From the NCBI RefSeq assembly GCF_900101595.1, contig NZ_FMYY01000001.1, forward strand, positions 814,585 through 878,584: 64,000 nucleotides of DNA, in the 5' to 3' direction. This document shows positions 34,142 through 42,860 of this stretch, piece after piece. Position 1 is the stretch's first letter. Each line of letters starts with the position of its first letter. The notes below the pieces were generated by a model. It saw only the letters and a list, made by a program, of their open reading frames with translations, had not been told where the DNA came from and ran no database searches. Made by a program: the position numbers and the translations under genes. The DNA comes from Paenibacillus sp. cl123. Its GTDB lineage: Bacteria > Bacillota > Bacilli > Paenibacillales > NBRC-103111.

Positions 34142-35059
34142 ATGTCCGGCGCTGTTGAAGAGAGAACGGGACGCTCTTTGCGCAAACGAAGACCGCCTAT
34201 TTACTATCCCGTCATGTTTATCGTTCCCGCGCTCGCCATCTATGTTGTATTTTTCATATATCCGACCATCCAGGGCTTCTATTACTCTTTCACTGATTGG
34301 AATGCGACAGGGGGCGACATCCGGTTTGTCGGCTTGACCCAATTCATGGAGGTCCTGCGAAATCCGGATTTCGCTATCGCACTGAAAAATACGTTCCTGT
34401 TTGCCGCGGTAACGACGGCGGGCAAAAATGTCATCCCGCTCGTACTGGCCGTGCTGCTGACCATGGGAATGCGGTCGCGCAATGCATTGCGAGCCGTCTA
34501 TTTTTCTCCTGCCATTCTGAATATCGTAGCGGTGGGCCTTATATTCCAAGGGTTATTGAATCCTCACACTGGATTTGTAAATAATTTGCTGCGCTCCATG
34601 AATCTTGACTTTCTGGCGCTTGGTTGGATCGGAGACCCGTCCTTATCCATATATGCAGCCTGTCTAATGGAAATATGGCGTGCGTCCGGGATCACGATGG
34701 CCATCTATATTGCCGGTATACAAAATATCCCGTCCGATTATTACGAAGCGGCGGAGATAGACGGCGCATCCGTTTGGTCGAAATTCGTGCATGTAACGCT
34801 TCCGCTGCTGATGCCCGCCATAACGATCAATGTGCTCCTATCGGTCATTTACGGCGCCCGTATGTTCGAAGGGGTATACTTCCTGACTCAGGGCGGCCCC
34901 GGTAATTCATCCGAAGTTTTGATGACGCTTGTCTACAAATATATGGGACAAGGCCTTTACGGATACAGCACCGCATTGAACCTGATCCTGGTGCTTCTCA
35001 TAGTCTTGATTTCGATGCCGCTGCTCTCTTATATGAAGAAAAGGGAGGTAGAGGGATGA
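34142..35059 (+). CDS. CUT1 ABC permease, MalF/UgpA type
   Basis: A 305-residue inner-membrane permease. Six predicted helices begin with YYPVMFIVPALAIYVVFFIYP. The EAA loop, EAAEIDGASVWSKFVHVTLP, contacts the ATPase. The ATG at 34142 has GGAGGGGG upstream; an earlier in-frame ATG at 34097 would overlap the lipoprotein gene and lacks a site. With the next gene it forms the heterodimeric pore. No ATPase is encoded nearby, so a shared MsmX-like ATPase is likely. Confidence 0.93.
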   Translation: MSGAVEERTGRSLRKRRPPIYYPVMFIVPALAIYVVFFIYPTIQGFYYSFTDWNATGGDIRFVGLTQFMEVLRNPDFAIALKNTFLFAAVTTAGKNVIPLVLAVLLTMGMRSRNALRAVYFSPAILNIVAVGLIFQGLLNPHTGFVNNLLRSMNLDFLALGWIGDPSLSIYAACLMEIWRASGITMAIYIAGIQNIPSDYYEAAEIDGASVWSKFVHVTLPLLMPAITINVLLSVIYGARMFEGVYFLTQGGPGNSSEVLMTLVYKYMGQGLYGYSTALNLILVLLIVLISMPLLSYMKKREVEG

Positions 35060-35886
35060 TGGAAAGGCGGCGAAAATTTTGGATCCGATTTGCGGAGTTG
35101 TGTTTGTGGGGAATGAGCGCCGTCGTTCTCATTCCCTACTTGATGGTGGTGCTGACATCGGTCAAAAGCAGCAAGGAGGCCGGTCTGTTTCGGCTCGCTC
35201 TTCCTTCGGACCTTCATGTTTTCGATAACTACCGTGTCGTATTTGAGCGAGGGTATGTCTTGCAAGGCTTTATAAACAGTATGTTCGTAACGGCAGGTTC
35301 GGTCGTCATCGTACTCTTTTGCTCTGCGCTTCTAAGCTTTTATATTGCCAGGGTGCGGAGCCGTATATCCGGAACGCTTTACCAGTTCTTCTTGCTTGGC
35401 ATGGTTGCGCCGATCAGCCTTGTCACCACTTTCAATGTGCTCAAAACGTTAAGCATTTTGAATACGCGAACGGGGATTATTATGGTATTTGCGGGCATTC
35501 TGATTCCGTTCGCGATGTTCATTTACGTCGGGTTTATCAGAACGATTCCGAGAGAAATGGACGAGGCGGCAACGATCGACGGATGCGGACCGTACCGCAT
35601 GTTTGCCGTCATCATTTTTCCGCTTATGAAACCGATAACCTTTACGGCGGCCATCCTGGTGTTCATGAACGTTTGGAACGATTCACAAATCCCGTTGTTT
35701 TTTTTGAACGACAATCAATATTGGACCATGCCTTTGAATATTTACCGATTTTACGGCTATTTCAGCACGGATTGGAACTATATTTTCGGCAATATTTTTT
35801 TGACGGCTCTGCCGGTGTTCCTTATTTATTTGCTTGGACAGCGGTTTATGATCGAAGGAATGACGAGCGGAGCGGTAAAAGGATAA
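35056..35886 (+). CDS. CUT1 ABC permease, MalG/UgpE type
   Basis: A 276-residue permease that overlaps the previous gene by 4 bp (ATGA), so translation is coupled. The opening helix ELCLWGMSAVVLIPYLMVV is followed by TSVKSSKEAG. The EAA motif is EMDEAATIDGCGPYRMFAVI, and the protein ends in the family's usual GMTSGAVKG. It forms the pore with the upstream MalF-type subunit. Confidence 0.93.
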   Translation: MMERRRKFWIRFAELCLWGMSAVVLIPYLMVVLTSVKSSKEAGLFRLALPSDLHVFDNYRVVFERGYVLQGFINSMFVTAGSVVIVLFCSALLSFYIARVRSRISGTLYQFFLLGMVAPISLVTTFNVLKTLSILNTRTGIIMVFAGILIPFAMFIYVGFIRTIPREMDEAATIDGCGPYRMFAVIIFPLMKPITFTAAILVFMNVWNDSQIPLFFLNDNQYWTMPLNIYRFYGYFSTDWNYIFGNIFLTALPVFLIYLLGQRFMIEGMTSGAVKG

Positions 35887-35913
35887 TCCGTACATGCTAA
35901 GGAGGATAATTGG

Positions 35914-36615
35914 ATGCGTATACTTGCGATTGGTGCCCATCCGGACGATGTGGAGATTTTGTGCGGAGGGACGCTTGCCAAATATGCGGCAAGAGGCGAT
36001 CATGTGACCATCATGATCGCAACGAACGGCAATGTGGGATCTCCCATATTGTCAAAGGAAGAAATCGCCGCCGTTCGCCGTAAGGAAGCGGAAGCTTCAG
36101 CGGCATATATTGGTGCGGATTTGATTTGGATGGGATATGACGATGAATTTCTGTTTCATGACAGGGAGACGAGAATGGCGTTCATCAACGCCATTCGCAA
36201 GGCGTCGCCCGACGTTATGTTCGTGCACGGGAGCAATGATTATCATCCCGATCACCGCATTTGCGGCGAGATTGCCATGGATTGCAGAATTCCGGTAACC
36301 GTACCGCTTATCGAAACGGATCATCCGCCCATGCCGCGAATTCCGCATGTGTTTGTGATGGATAACTTGGGCGGGATAGGCTTCGAACCCGAATTTTATG
36401 TGGATGTGACGGACGTATACGAAATGAAAAGCCGCATGATTCGTGCGCACGCGAGTCAGGATGAGTGGCTGAAGTATCAATACGGCATGGATTACGTCGA
36501 ATTCGTGTCCAAGACGAGTGCGGTTAGAGGAATGGCAATCGGAGTCCGTCATGCGGAAGCGTTCCGAGGCCTTCCCATGTACCCGGTCATGGGAGGCGCG
36601 TCTTTACTGCCTTAA
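35914..36615 (+). CDS. PIG-L family zinc deacetylase
   Basis: A 233-residue LmbE/PIG-L enzyme. The zinc motif AHPDDVE (residues 8-14) and the second ligand group in NDYHPDHR are intact, with the aspartate base in PDD. The family removes acetyl from N-acetyl sugars (GlcNAc-inositol, GlcNAc-Mal for bacillithiol, chitobiose). Lying directly after a sugar transporter and upstream of a dehydratase, it suggests that the imported sugar is N-acetylated. AGGAGG precedes the ATG by 9 nt. A terminator follows at 36638. Confidence 0.9.
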   Translation: MRILAIGAHPDDVEILCGGTLAKYAARGDHVTIMIATNGNVGSPILSKEEIAAVRRKEAEASAAYIGADLIWMGYDDEFLFHDRETRMAFINAIRKASPDVMFVHGSNDYHPDHRICGEIAMDCRIPVTVPLIETDHPPMPRIPHVFVMDNLGGIGFEPEFYVDVTDVYEMKSRMIRAHASQDEWLKYQYGMDYVEFVSKTSAVRGMAIGVRHAEAFRGLPMYPVMGGASLLP

Positions 36616-36637
36616 TACCGGGACCGAAGACAAATCG

Positions 36638-36671
36638 AAAGCGCCCGCTGAACATTCAGTGGGCGCTTTTG
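36638..36671. terminator. Terminator between the PIG-L gene and GntR
   Basis: AAAGCGCCCGCTGAA pairs with TTCAGTGGGCGCTTTT; works for both convergent genes. Confidence 0.9.
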
Positions 36672-36672
36672 G

Positions 36673-37314
36673 CTAGTAAATATGCTTTCTTAAGACGGGT
36701 TCAATGACTCCCCAATCCTTGGTCTTAATGGCGTTCAACAATTCGCGATGCTCTTCTATAAGCTGAGAGAAATCATTCTGCTGATGCATATGGGAATTGT
36801 TCATGAAATGAAAAACGATTCGGGAGGCTACACCCGACCAAAGTGAAATCATGTAGGGTTCTTCCGTCAAGGAAACCAGATATTCGTGGAATTGCAAGTC
36901 TTTCTTGACGATTGCGCTCATGTCCATTTTTTGGCATGCTTCGATCAATTCGTTCAGTATGTTTTCCAAGTCCGCAAAATGGCTTTCGTTAAGACGGGGT
37001 AGAATAGTTTGAATGCAGTACGATTCCAACAAGACGCGAAGCGGGTTCAGCAGCTCCTCTACTTCTCTCTTCTCAACGTTTGCGACAGTGGTTTCGCGGT
37101 GCGTCTGGGTGACAAGCAATCCTTCGCGCTCGAGAAGCAAAATCGCTTCACGTATGGGGCCGCGGCTTACGCCCATATCCTTGGACAAGTCTTGTTCGCG
37201 TAATCGCTGGCCGGGCTTCAGTTGACCGCCGATCACGGCATCTTTGATGTCCTGATAGATTTGATTGCGGAGCGTATCCGTTTTTTTTATTGAAAACCGG
37301 AATTCCGAACTCAT
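36673..37314 (-). CDS. GntR-family regulator, FCD (FadR) subgroup
   Basis: A 213-residue regulator. The winged helix has LRNQIYQDIKDAVIGGQLKP, QDLSKDMGVSRGPIREAILLL and REGLLVTQTHRETTV. The C-terminal FCD all-helical domain ligates a metal plus an organic acid or sugar acid; H in FHEYLVSL and H in EHRELLNAI are probable ligands. I chose the ATG at 37314 (GGAGG 8 nt upstream). Its own promoter and that of the divergent dehydratase gene each contain ATTGTTGAC at the -35, as does the transporter promoter, so it is the probable repressor of the whole locus. Confidence 0.92.
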   Translation of the reverse strand: MSSEFRFSIKKTDTLRNQIYQDIKDAVIGGQLKPGQRLREQDLSKDMGVSRGPIREAILLLEREGLLVTQTHRETTVANVEKREVEELLNPLRVLLESYCIQTILPRLNESHFADLENILNELIEACQKMDMSAIVKKDLQFHEYLVSLTEEPYMISLWSGVASRIVFHFMNNSHMHQQNDFSQLIEEHRELLNAIKTKDWGVIEPVLRKHIY

Positions 37315-37377
37315 TGATGAATCCTCCACTCTAATTTAACTCCAACTAAAGATAACAATAGCGGACAAATGAACCTG

Positions 37378-37448
37378 AGTCAACAATTACAGAATAAAAT
37401 AAACAGAAAAATGTTATTGTTGACAATTACCGAGTTCTGAAATAATCT
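37378..37448. promoter_or_regulatory. Divergent promoters with two ATTGTTGAC operators
   Basis: Plus strand: TTGACA (37420-37425), 17 bp, TAATCT (37443-37448), inside ATTGTTGACAAT (37416-37427). Minus strand: TTGACT (complement of 37379-37384), 17 bp, TATTGT for the GntR gene, inside AGTCAACAAT. The two sites are head to head 38 bp apart. Confidence 0.7.
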
Positions 37449-37494
37449 AAAGGTGAGCAAACGCATACAGTTCATTTTCCAAAGGAGCGCGATT

Positions 37495-38655
37495 ATGAAA
37501 ATTACCGATGTTATCACAGCACCCGTATTAATTCCCTTCAAGAAGCCTGCAAAGTGGTCGGGAGGCACGCGCCGTAATGCACCTGCACTCATTATTCAGC
37601 TAAAAACCGATGAGGGCTTGATTGGACTCGGCGAATGCGTCGGTCCGACGATTCCGACGATTCAAACCGTAATCGAGAAAGAATTCAAGCCTTTTCTGAT
37701 AGGGAAAGATCCCATGCAAACCGAGCTGATTTTGCATCAGTTGGAGGAGTACATTCTGAATTGGTCCCAAATCGGTTATTATGCAATGGCAGGGATCGAT
37801 ATCGCGCTGCTGGATCTGAAGGCAAAAATTTTGAACACGCCGTTATATAATCTTCTTGGCGGTCTGTATCGCAAAGATGTCCGTTTCTCGGGATACTTGT
37901 TCATCGACGATCCGCTCGTGAATGCGAAGGAAGCGGAGGAGCTGGTGGCCAAAGGGTATGACGAGATTAAGATTAAAGTCGGGCGGGAAGTCGACTACGA
38001 TACGCAGCGCATCAAGGAAATTCGCCGGGCTGTCGGTCCGAAAGTGAAGCTGAGAATCGATGCGAACCAAATTTGGAGCGTGCCTACGGCCATTCGGGCC
38101 ATCAATCAGATGGCGGTTTACGACCTGCAATTAGTCGAGCAGCCCGTGCCTTATTACGATATTGACGGGATGGCTGCGGTCAGCCGGGCGGTACCGGTTC
38201 CCATTACCGCGGACGAATCGTGCACGACCTTCGATTCGGCGGTCAAGTTGATCGAGAAAGGCGCCGTTAGCGCGTTCACCGTGTATCCGTCGGAGGCGGG
38301 AGGTCTTCTGAAAGCGAAGCAAATCGTCGAGCTTGCCAACAGCTATGGAATATGGTGCGTGACGGGGTCGTGGGCGGAAACGGGTATCGCGACAATGGCG
38401 AATGCCCATCTGATTGCTTCCTCCCGCAACTTTGTATTTGCCAGCGATACGCATTATGAATGGTATGCCTCGGATGTTCTGCAGAACAAGCTCAATATCT
38501 CGAACGGCAAATTGTCGATGACCGATAAGCCCGGGCTTGGCGTCGAGCTTGCCTCGAATTTTAACGGACTGGCCAAAGAAGAGATCAGGGAAATGGTGTT
38601 TTATGATGACGAGTCGGCAGTTGAGTTCCAGCCGCGTATCGGCATGATCCTTTAA
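37495..38655 (+). CDS. Enolase-superfamily (mandelate racemase/MLE) dehydratase or isomerase
   Basis: A 386-residue enzyme with N-terminal capping domain and (beta/alpha)7 barrel. The first catalytic pair is K159-x-K161 (EIKIKVG). Metal ligands are D189 (LRIDAN), E215 (QLVEQP) and D240 (ITADES). At the place where MLE-type enzymes carry a second lysine, the sequence is FTVYPSEAGG, so the opposite-face base differs. Such enzymes dehydrate sugar acids, racemise or cycloisomerise. I chose the ATG at 37495 with AAGGAG 7 nt upstream. It opens a second operon divergent from the GntR gene. Confidence 0.88.
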   Translation: MKITDVITAPVLIPFKKPAKWSGGTRRNAPALIIQLKTDEGLIGLGECVGPTIPTIQTVIEKEFKPFLIGKDPMQTELILHQLEEYILNWSQIGYYAMAGIDIALLDLKAKILNTPLYNLLGGLYRKDVRFSGYLFIDDPLVNAKEAEELVAKGYDEIKIKVGREVDYDTQRIKEIRRAVGPKVKLRIDANQIWSVPTAIRAINQMAVYDLQLVEQPVPYYDIDGMAAVSRAVPVPITADESCTTFDSAVKLIEKGAVSAFTVYPSEAGGLLKAKQIVELANSYGIWCVTGSWAETGIATMANAHLIASSRNFVFASDTHYEWYASDVLQNKLNISNGKLSMTDKPGLGVELASNFNGLAKEEIREMVFYDDESAVEFQPRIGMIL

Positions 38656-38718
38656 TTACCGGTAAAGCTGGCTGTGGTTTATGGCGGAGCCGCTGCCGCA
38701 TTGCAAGGAGGCTGCAAG

Positions 38719-39744
38719 ATGACAAAAACGATGCAAGCGCTTGTATGGCACGGTGTCGGGGATTTGCGGAGCGAGGAAGTCCCGGTCCCCCGCATCGGAG
38801 CGAAGGAAGTATTGGTGAAAGTACGGTACGCGGGTATTTGCGCAACCGATCAGGAAATTTTCGGCGGTCATTATCCTTATCCGGCACCGTACATTCCCGG
38901 CCACGAAATTACAGGTACGATCGAAGAGATCGGGGAAGGCGTCGAACAGCTGCAAGTCGGAGATCGGGTCGTCATCGACCCGGCCATCCCTTGCGAGACC
39001 TGCAGATACTGCCGGAATGGACGCCCGGAATTTTGTCAGCATTATCGCGAGCTCGGTATAAATGAAAACGGCGGCTGGGCACAGTTTGTGAAAGCGCCTG
39101 CGCGTTGCGTATACCGAATACCGGATACGCTCGTCGATCAATCCGCGGCTGTCATCGAACCCCTGGTTTGTCCGTTCGGTGCGGTCCATGCGGCCGGCGT
39201 CGAAACGGGGGATCATGTACTCGTGATCGGCGACGGACCGGCCGCGATGTATTTCGTGCAAATTGCCCGGATGATGGGAGCGGCGTCCGTATCGGTTTCC
39301 TACAAACTGGATTCCCGCGTCCCGGAATTGCGGAAATGCGGGGCCGTTCACTTTGCCGAAAGCAAGCGCATTCATGAGCTGACCGATACGAAAGCTTATC
39401 AGGCTCATGGAGGCTTTGATCTGGTCATCGACGCCGTGGGGTATTCGGAAACGATAAGACAAGCCATCGAAATGGTTCGAATCGGCGGAAGGATCATCTT
39501 CTACGGACTGAAGGAAGCTGAAACAAACGGGTTCCCTCACAAGGAAGTGATTTTAAAAAATCTGACGCTGTACGGCCGGACAAATGCACCGGCGCTTTGG
39601 GGCAAAGTGATAGAATGTATTGAAAACGGTTTTTTGCAGATCGATTTCATTCCCGATCAAGTGGTCCGGCCGCATGAGGTAGCGGAACTATTGGCCAAAC
39701 CGCAATGGCCATGGGTGAAATGCATCGTGAAGTGGAGTGGATAG
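38719..39744 (+). CDS. Zinc-dependent MDR alcohol/polyol dehydrogenase
   Basis: A 341-residue medium-chain dehydrogenase. The catalytic zinc ligands are in GICATDQE and PGHEITG, and the structural zinc lobe has CETCRYCRNGRPEFC (four cysteines). The Rossmann turn is VLVIGDGPAAMYF rather than the common GxGxxG, with a D in the middle. It oxidises an alcohol of a sugar or sugar acid, with NAD presumed. The ATG at 38719 has AAGGAGG 8 nt upstream. It is part of the dehydratase operon, 63 bp behind. Confidence 0.9.
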   Translation: MTKTMQALVWHGVGDLRSEEVPVPRIGAKEVLVKVRYAGICATDQEIFGGHYPYPAPYIPGHEITGTIEEIGEGVEQLQVGDRVVIDPAIPCETCRYCRNGRPEFCQHYRELGINENGGWAQFVKAPARCVYRIPDTLVDQSAAVIEPLVCPFGAVHAAGVETGDHVLVIGDGPAAMYFVQIARMMGAASVSVSYKLDSRVPELRKCGAVHFAESKRIHELTDTKAYQAHGGFDLVIDAVGYSETIRQAIEMVRIGGRIIFYGLKEAETNGFPHKEVILKNLTLYGRTNAPALWGKVIECIENGFLQIDFIPDQVVRPHEVAELLAKPQWPWVKCIVKWSG

Positions 39745-39754
39745 GAGGAGGGGC

Positions 39755-40056
39755 TCTGAAGAAAAGAAACGTACGTCTGGTCATAATGCTTGCATCGCAC
39801 TGATTCTGCTCCTGCCTACCTGTTGAATGCGGCGGCGGATCTCGGTGCGAACGCACGGCAAACGTTCTTGACCGTACTGCTTCCGCTCAGCCTTCCCGGT
39901 ATCGTAACCGGTTTTATGTTTGCCTTCATTTCGGCTTTTTGTATTTTCCCATAGCGGCGATCGTCCTGTTTTCCTTTAACTCGGGTTATCGTTACGTTGT
40001 TTGTCGTGTTCTTCACAAACCGGAAGAACGCCAAGAGCAAGATTGGCGACGTGTAA
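39755..40056 (+). pseudogene. Remnants of PotB/PotC-like ABC permeases
   Basis: Translating in shifting frames: a start-like LKKRNVRLVIMLAS, then LLNAAADLGANARQTF with LLPLSLPGIVTGFMF (a PotB-type EAA loop), then PIAAIVLFSFNSGY (a PotC N-terminal helix), then TLFVVFFTNRKNAK to a stop. About 500 residues are missing between the pieces, so deletions removed most of two spermidine/putrescine-like permease genes. They sit between the dehydrogenase and HAD genes, so the operon once carried a second transporter. Confidence 0.7.
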
Positions 40057-40117
40057 ATCTACGCTTCGAAGGTTAACGTCACTTTGAGGGGATATTTTAC
40101 AGGGGAGGAATTTGAGG

Positions 40118-40867
40118 ATGACAGGAAAGACCGTATATTTTGGTGAAAAAGCGACCAAGGTCAAATGCGTTGCATTCGATAAAGACGGGACGCTGTTCGA
40201 TGCGTTCGGGTTCTGGCGTTATATCGATAATCTGCGAAAAGAAGAGTTCGTTTCCCGGGTCGGGCGCGAACATCAGCAGGAATGGAGCAGACTGATGGGA
40301 ATGACCGAAGAGTCGATCGATCATCAGGGCGTGTTGGCAGTAGCCTCCACGCAGGAAGAAATCACGATGACAGCCGGCCTTATTTACCAGTTGAAGGGTT
40401 GGCCGTGGATTCGGTGCAAGCAGTTGGCGGCGGATATTTTCAGAGAGGCCGATGCGAAGCTGGAGATCGATAAAGCCTTTAACCGGGTGGAAGGGGCTCC
40501 GGATATTTTCCATACATTAAGAGAGGCGGGCATCCATACCGGCATTCTGACTTCCGATGCTTTAGCCCGTACGGAAGCTTGCATGTGCCTCCTGGATATT
40601 GTAGAGCACCTGGAATTTGTCATTACGCCTGAAAAAGTCAAGAACGGGAAGCCTTCCCCCGATATGGTTCATAAAGCGTGCGAAATTCTGGGAATCGAGC
40701 CGTCCGAAATGGCCGTCGTCGGCGATTCTCTGGTCGACTTGAGCATGGCAAAAGCCGCAGGAAGCTTGGCGGTCGGCATCATCACCTATGAAGGTTCCTC
40801 AGAAGTGCTTGCCCCCGAAGCGGATATTCTCATCCGCTCGCTTACGGATATACGGGTTGGCCTTTAA
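40118..40867 (+). CDS. HAD-superfamily phosphatase
   Basis: A 249-residue haloacid-dehalogenase-type hydrolase. Motif I is FDKDGTLFDA (two Asp nucleophile/acid), motif II GILTSDA, motif III lysine in KNGKPSPD, and motif IV VVGDSLVDLSMA. A helical cap lies between residues 30 and 120. It resembles phosphoglycolate phosphatase-like enzymes and probably removes phosphate from a sugar or sugar-acid intermediate. The ATG at 40118 has GGGGAGG 9 nt upstream (TTG 40112 is too close). It is the last preserved gene of the catabolic locus. Confidence 0.88.
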   Translation: MTGKTVYFGEKATKVKCVAFDKDGTLFDAFGFWRYIDNLRKEEFVSRVGREHQQEWSRLMGMTEESIDHQGVLAVASTQEEITMTAGLIYQLKGWPWIRCKQLAADIFREADAKLEIDKAFNRVEGAPDIFHTLREAGIHTGILTSDALARTEACMCLLDIVEHLEFVITPEKVKNGKPSPDMVHKACEILGIEPSEMAVVGDSLVDLSMAKAAGSLAVGIITYEGSSEVLAPEADILIRSLTDIRVGL

Positions 40868-40904
40868 TAAGATATTTTCGAAATGTTCAATCACGACATG
40901 ACGG

Positions 40905-41390
40905 CGGCGGGCACAGGATCGGCTGCCGTTGTCCGTTGAACCTTCCTGTAGGACCTAAGAAATGGTCTTTGTCAAAAAAGGAGCGCCTCGGTATGATGGG
41001 ATGGTCCGTTTGTCCACGGGTTTTAAACCCAACACCATCAAGAATGCGCTCTTTATGAAGTTTAAGCAAACAGACGAACAAAATCAACGGATAGAGCGAA
41101 TAACTCCAACTCACTTAGTAATTGGTATTGACATGGCGAAGGATGCCCATGTTGGACAGGCAACGAACTTTCGCGGAATTGTTCAATCTAAACGCCATCT
41201 TTCCTTTACCAACAACAAGATGGGTTTGAAAGATTTGGACGTTTGGTCATTGAGTTGCAGCAGAAACACCGATTGAACAACATAATAATTGGAATGGAAC
41301 CGACGGGGCACTATTGGTTTAGCCTAGCGAATTGGCTAGTAGAACAGAGGTTAAGCGTTGTTCTGGTTAACCCTGTTACTTCGCAGCCTC
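40905..41390 (+). mobile_element. Truncated IS110-family element with left non-coding end
   Basis: About 150 bp of non-coding sequence precede the transposase start at 41055. The transposase matches the IS110 N-terminal DEDD domain but stops matching at ~41390, where it abuts the polysaccharide-lyase remnant. The right end is missing. In IS110-type elements the left end encodes the bridge RNA, so this tract may be a fossil one. The exact boundary is uncertain. Confidence 0.7.
41055..41390 (+). pseudogene. IS110-family transposase fragment
   Basis: From the ATG at 41055: THLVIGIDMAKDAHVGQATN (first DEDD Asp), FRGIVQSKRHLSFTNN; then a frameshift near 41235; then LQQKHRLNNIIIGMEPTGHY (DEDD Glu) and RLSVVLVNPVTS. 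The rest, including the Ser active-site domain, is absent. It is inactive. Confidence 0.85.
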
Positions 41391-41399
41391 AATCGCAGA

Positions 41400-42860
41400 A
41401 GTCGGAGCTGCCTTCAAGCTTGCGAGCATGGAGCTAAAGAAGGCTCCGGTCGACGTTCCGGCAATCGCCTCACATCGCGGGTTGCTAGTGCGCCAAGCGC
41501 GGCTTTATCGGAAATGCTCACCTCAGCAGAGCTCGGGGCGAGCAGGGTGAGAACACCGTTTTCCGAGGAAAACGAAACGTTCGAACTAATGAAGCTCGAT
41601 GTACCCGAGGGCGCACCCGTCTTGACTTGAAACTTTAAGGTCAGGAAAGGAGCATCCGTTGGCAGCGTTCCGGTTCCGATCCGACCTGTTAATATGCGCA
41701 GCTTGCCAACGGCCGCATCATTCGTCACAATAACCGCTTGTTGTGCGTAATCTTGGATATATTCGGTATATGAGAACTTGGCAGGATCATAGGTCATGGT
41801 AAGATCTACGCCGGCTGCGTTGTTTGCCTGGTCCAATGTTAACCATACGTCGAGAGACTGGCCGTTGCTGACGGAGGCTGTTCTTGGCATTAGCTTGGCG
41901 GACGGTTTGGATGGCGCATCCGTTTTCTTTAAACCTACCCAGTCGATATTCGACACCCCGGCGATGTTCCACATCTTAAGTTGAAAAGGTCCCGCCGGCA
42001 AATAAGTTGCGGTGTGGACCGTCACCACTCTCCACAGTTCCTGCGAGTCTCCCCATCTCGGCGTTCTTGGGAATTCCGCCAAGTGAACATCGGCGCCAAT
42101 CTGAATCAGGCGCTTCGTATCGGCGCCATTTGAATTCCAGCCGCTTACGTATTTCATTGCGACATCGTAGTACCCGGCTTGCGGGACATTCAGATTCCAG
42201 CTTATCGCCTGCCCGAGATTGTTCCACCCCGTGACGCCGCTCCCGCCTGAAAGAAATTCTTTCGGGTACGGTTTTATCCCCTTATCCGCAGCGCTGAAGC
42301 TTTCCGCTTCCGCAAAACGTCTAGCCCTGCCTAAATGACATCAACATCCGCTGATTGATCTGACGGAGTAGCCGCACCCGATCCTGCCCTTCGCAGCTTT
42401 AGTGTCCCCGTCGCATTAGGCACAATAATTTTGGCATTTGCCCCCAGGAACAGGTACATGGCCTCCTTCACGCCGCCGAATCCATCGAAGACGAATCCGG
42501 GCGGTGCTTCCAGCACTTCGTACAAACCCGGTGAATTGGATAATGTTCCCCAGGCGCTTATGCCGATCATGTTGTTCTGATCCGCATGACTGTGATTGAG
42601 GCTGCCGAATGGACTGGATTTGAAAAATAGCGAAATCCGCTTCGGATCCATCAAGCTGGAATGCATCGCGACCGTTCCGATCTGCTCGAAATATTTGGCT
42701 GACGGCATTTCCACCGGAGGTCGTGCCGGCAGAGTCGTATCTTCATACAAATACGTAACGAAGTCGTCATAAGTGTAATCCGCCTGCTTCGCGTACCATT
42801 GCATCGCCCTGATTTTGCTGCATTTGAGCGTTTCGAATGATGGAAGATGAGACATAATTC
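41400..42860 (-). pseudogene. Broken multi-domain polysaccharide lyase (heparinase II/III-type, CBM, cohesin-like)
   Basis: Bases 42855-42331 encode [34 protein letters not shown], the heparinase II/III-type beta-domain with its histidines. After an interruption, about 42290-41950 read a CBM35/CBM6-like domain ([37 protein letters not shown]), followed by a cohesin-like domain ([35 protein letters not shown]) to about 41450. The N-terminal catalytic part is missing, and the 3' end meets the IS110 fragment. It was probably a secreted lyase of ~1000 residues or more. Confidence 0.75.
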
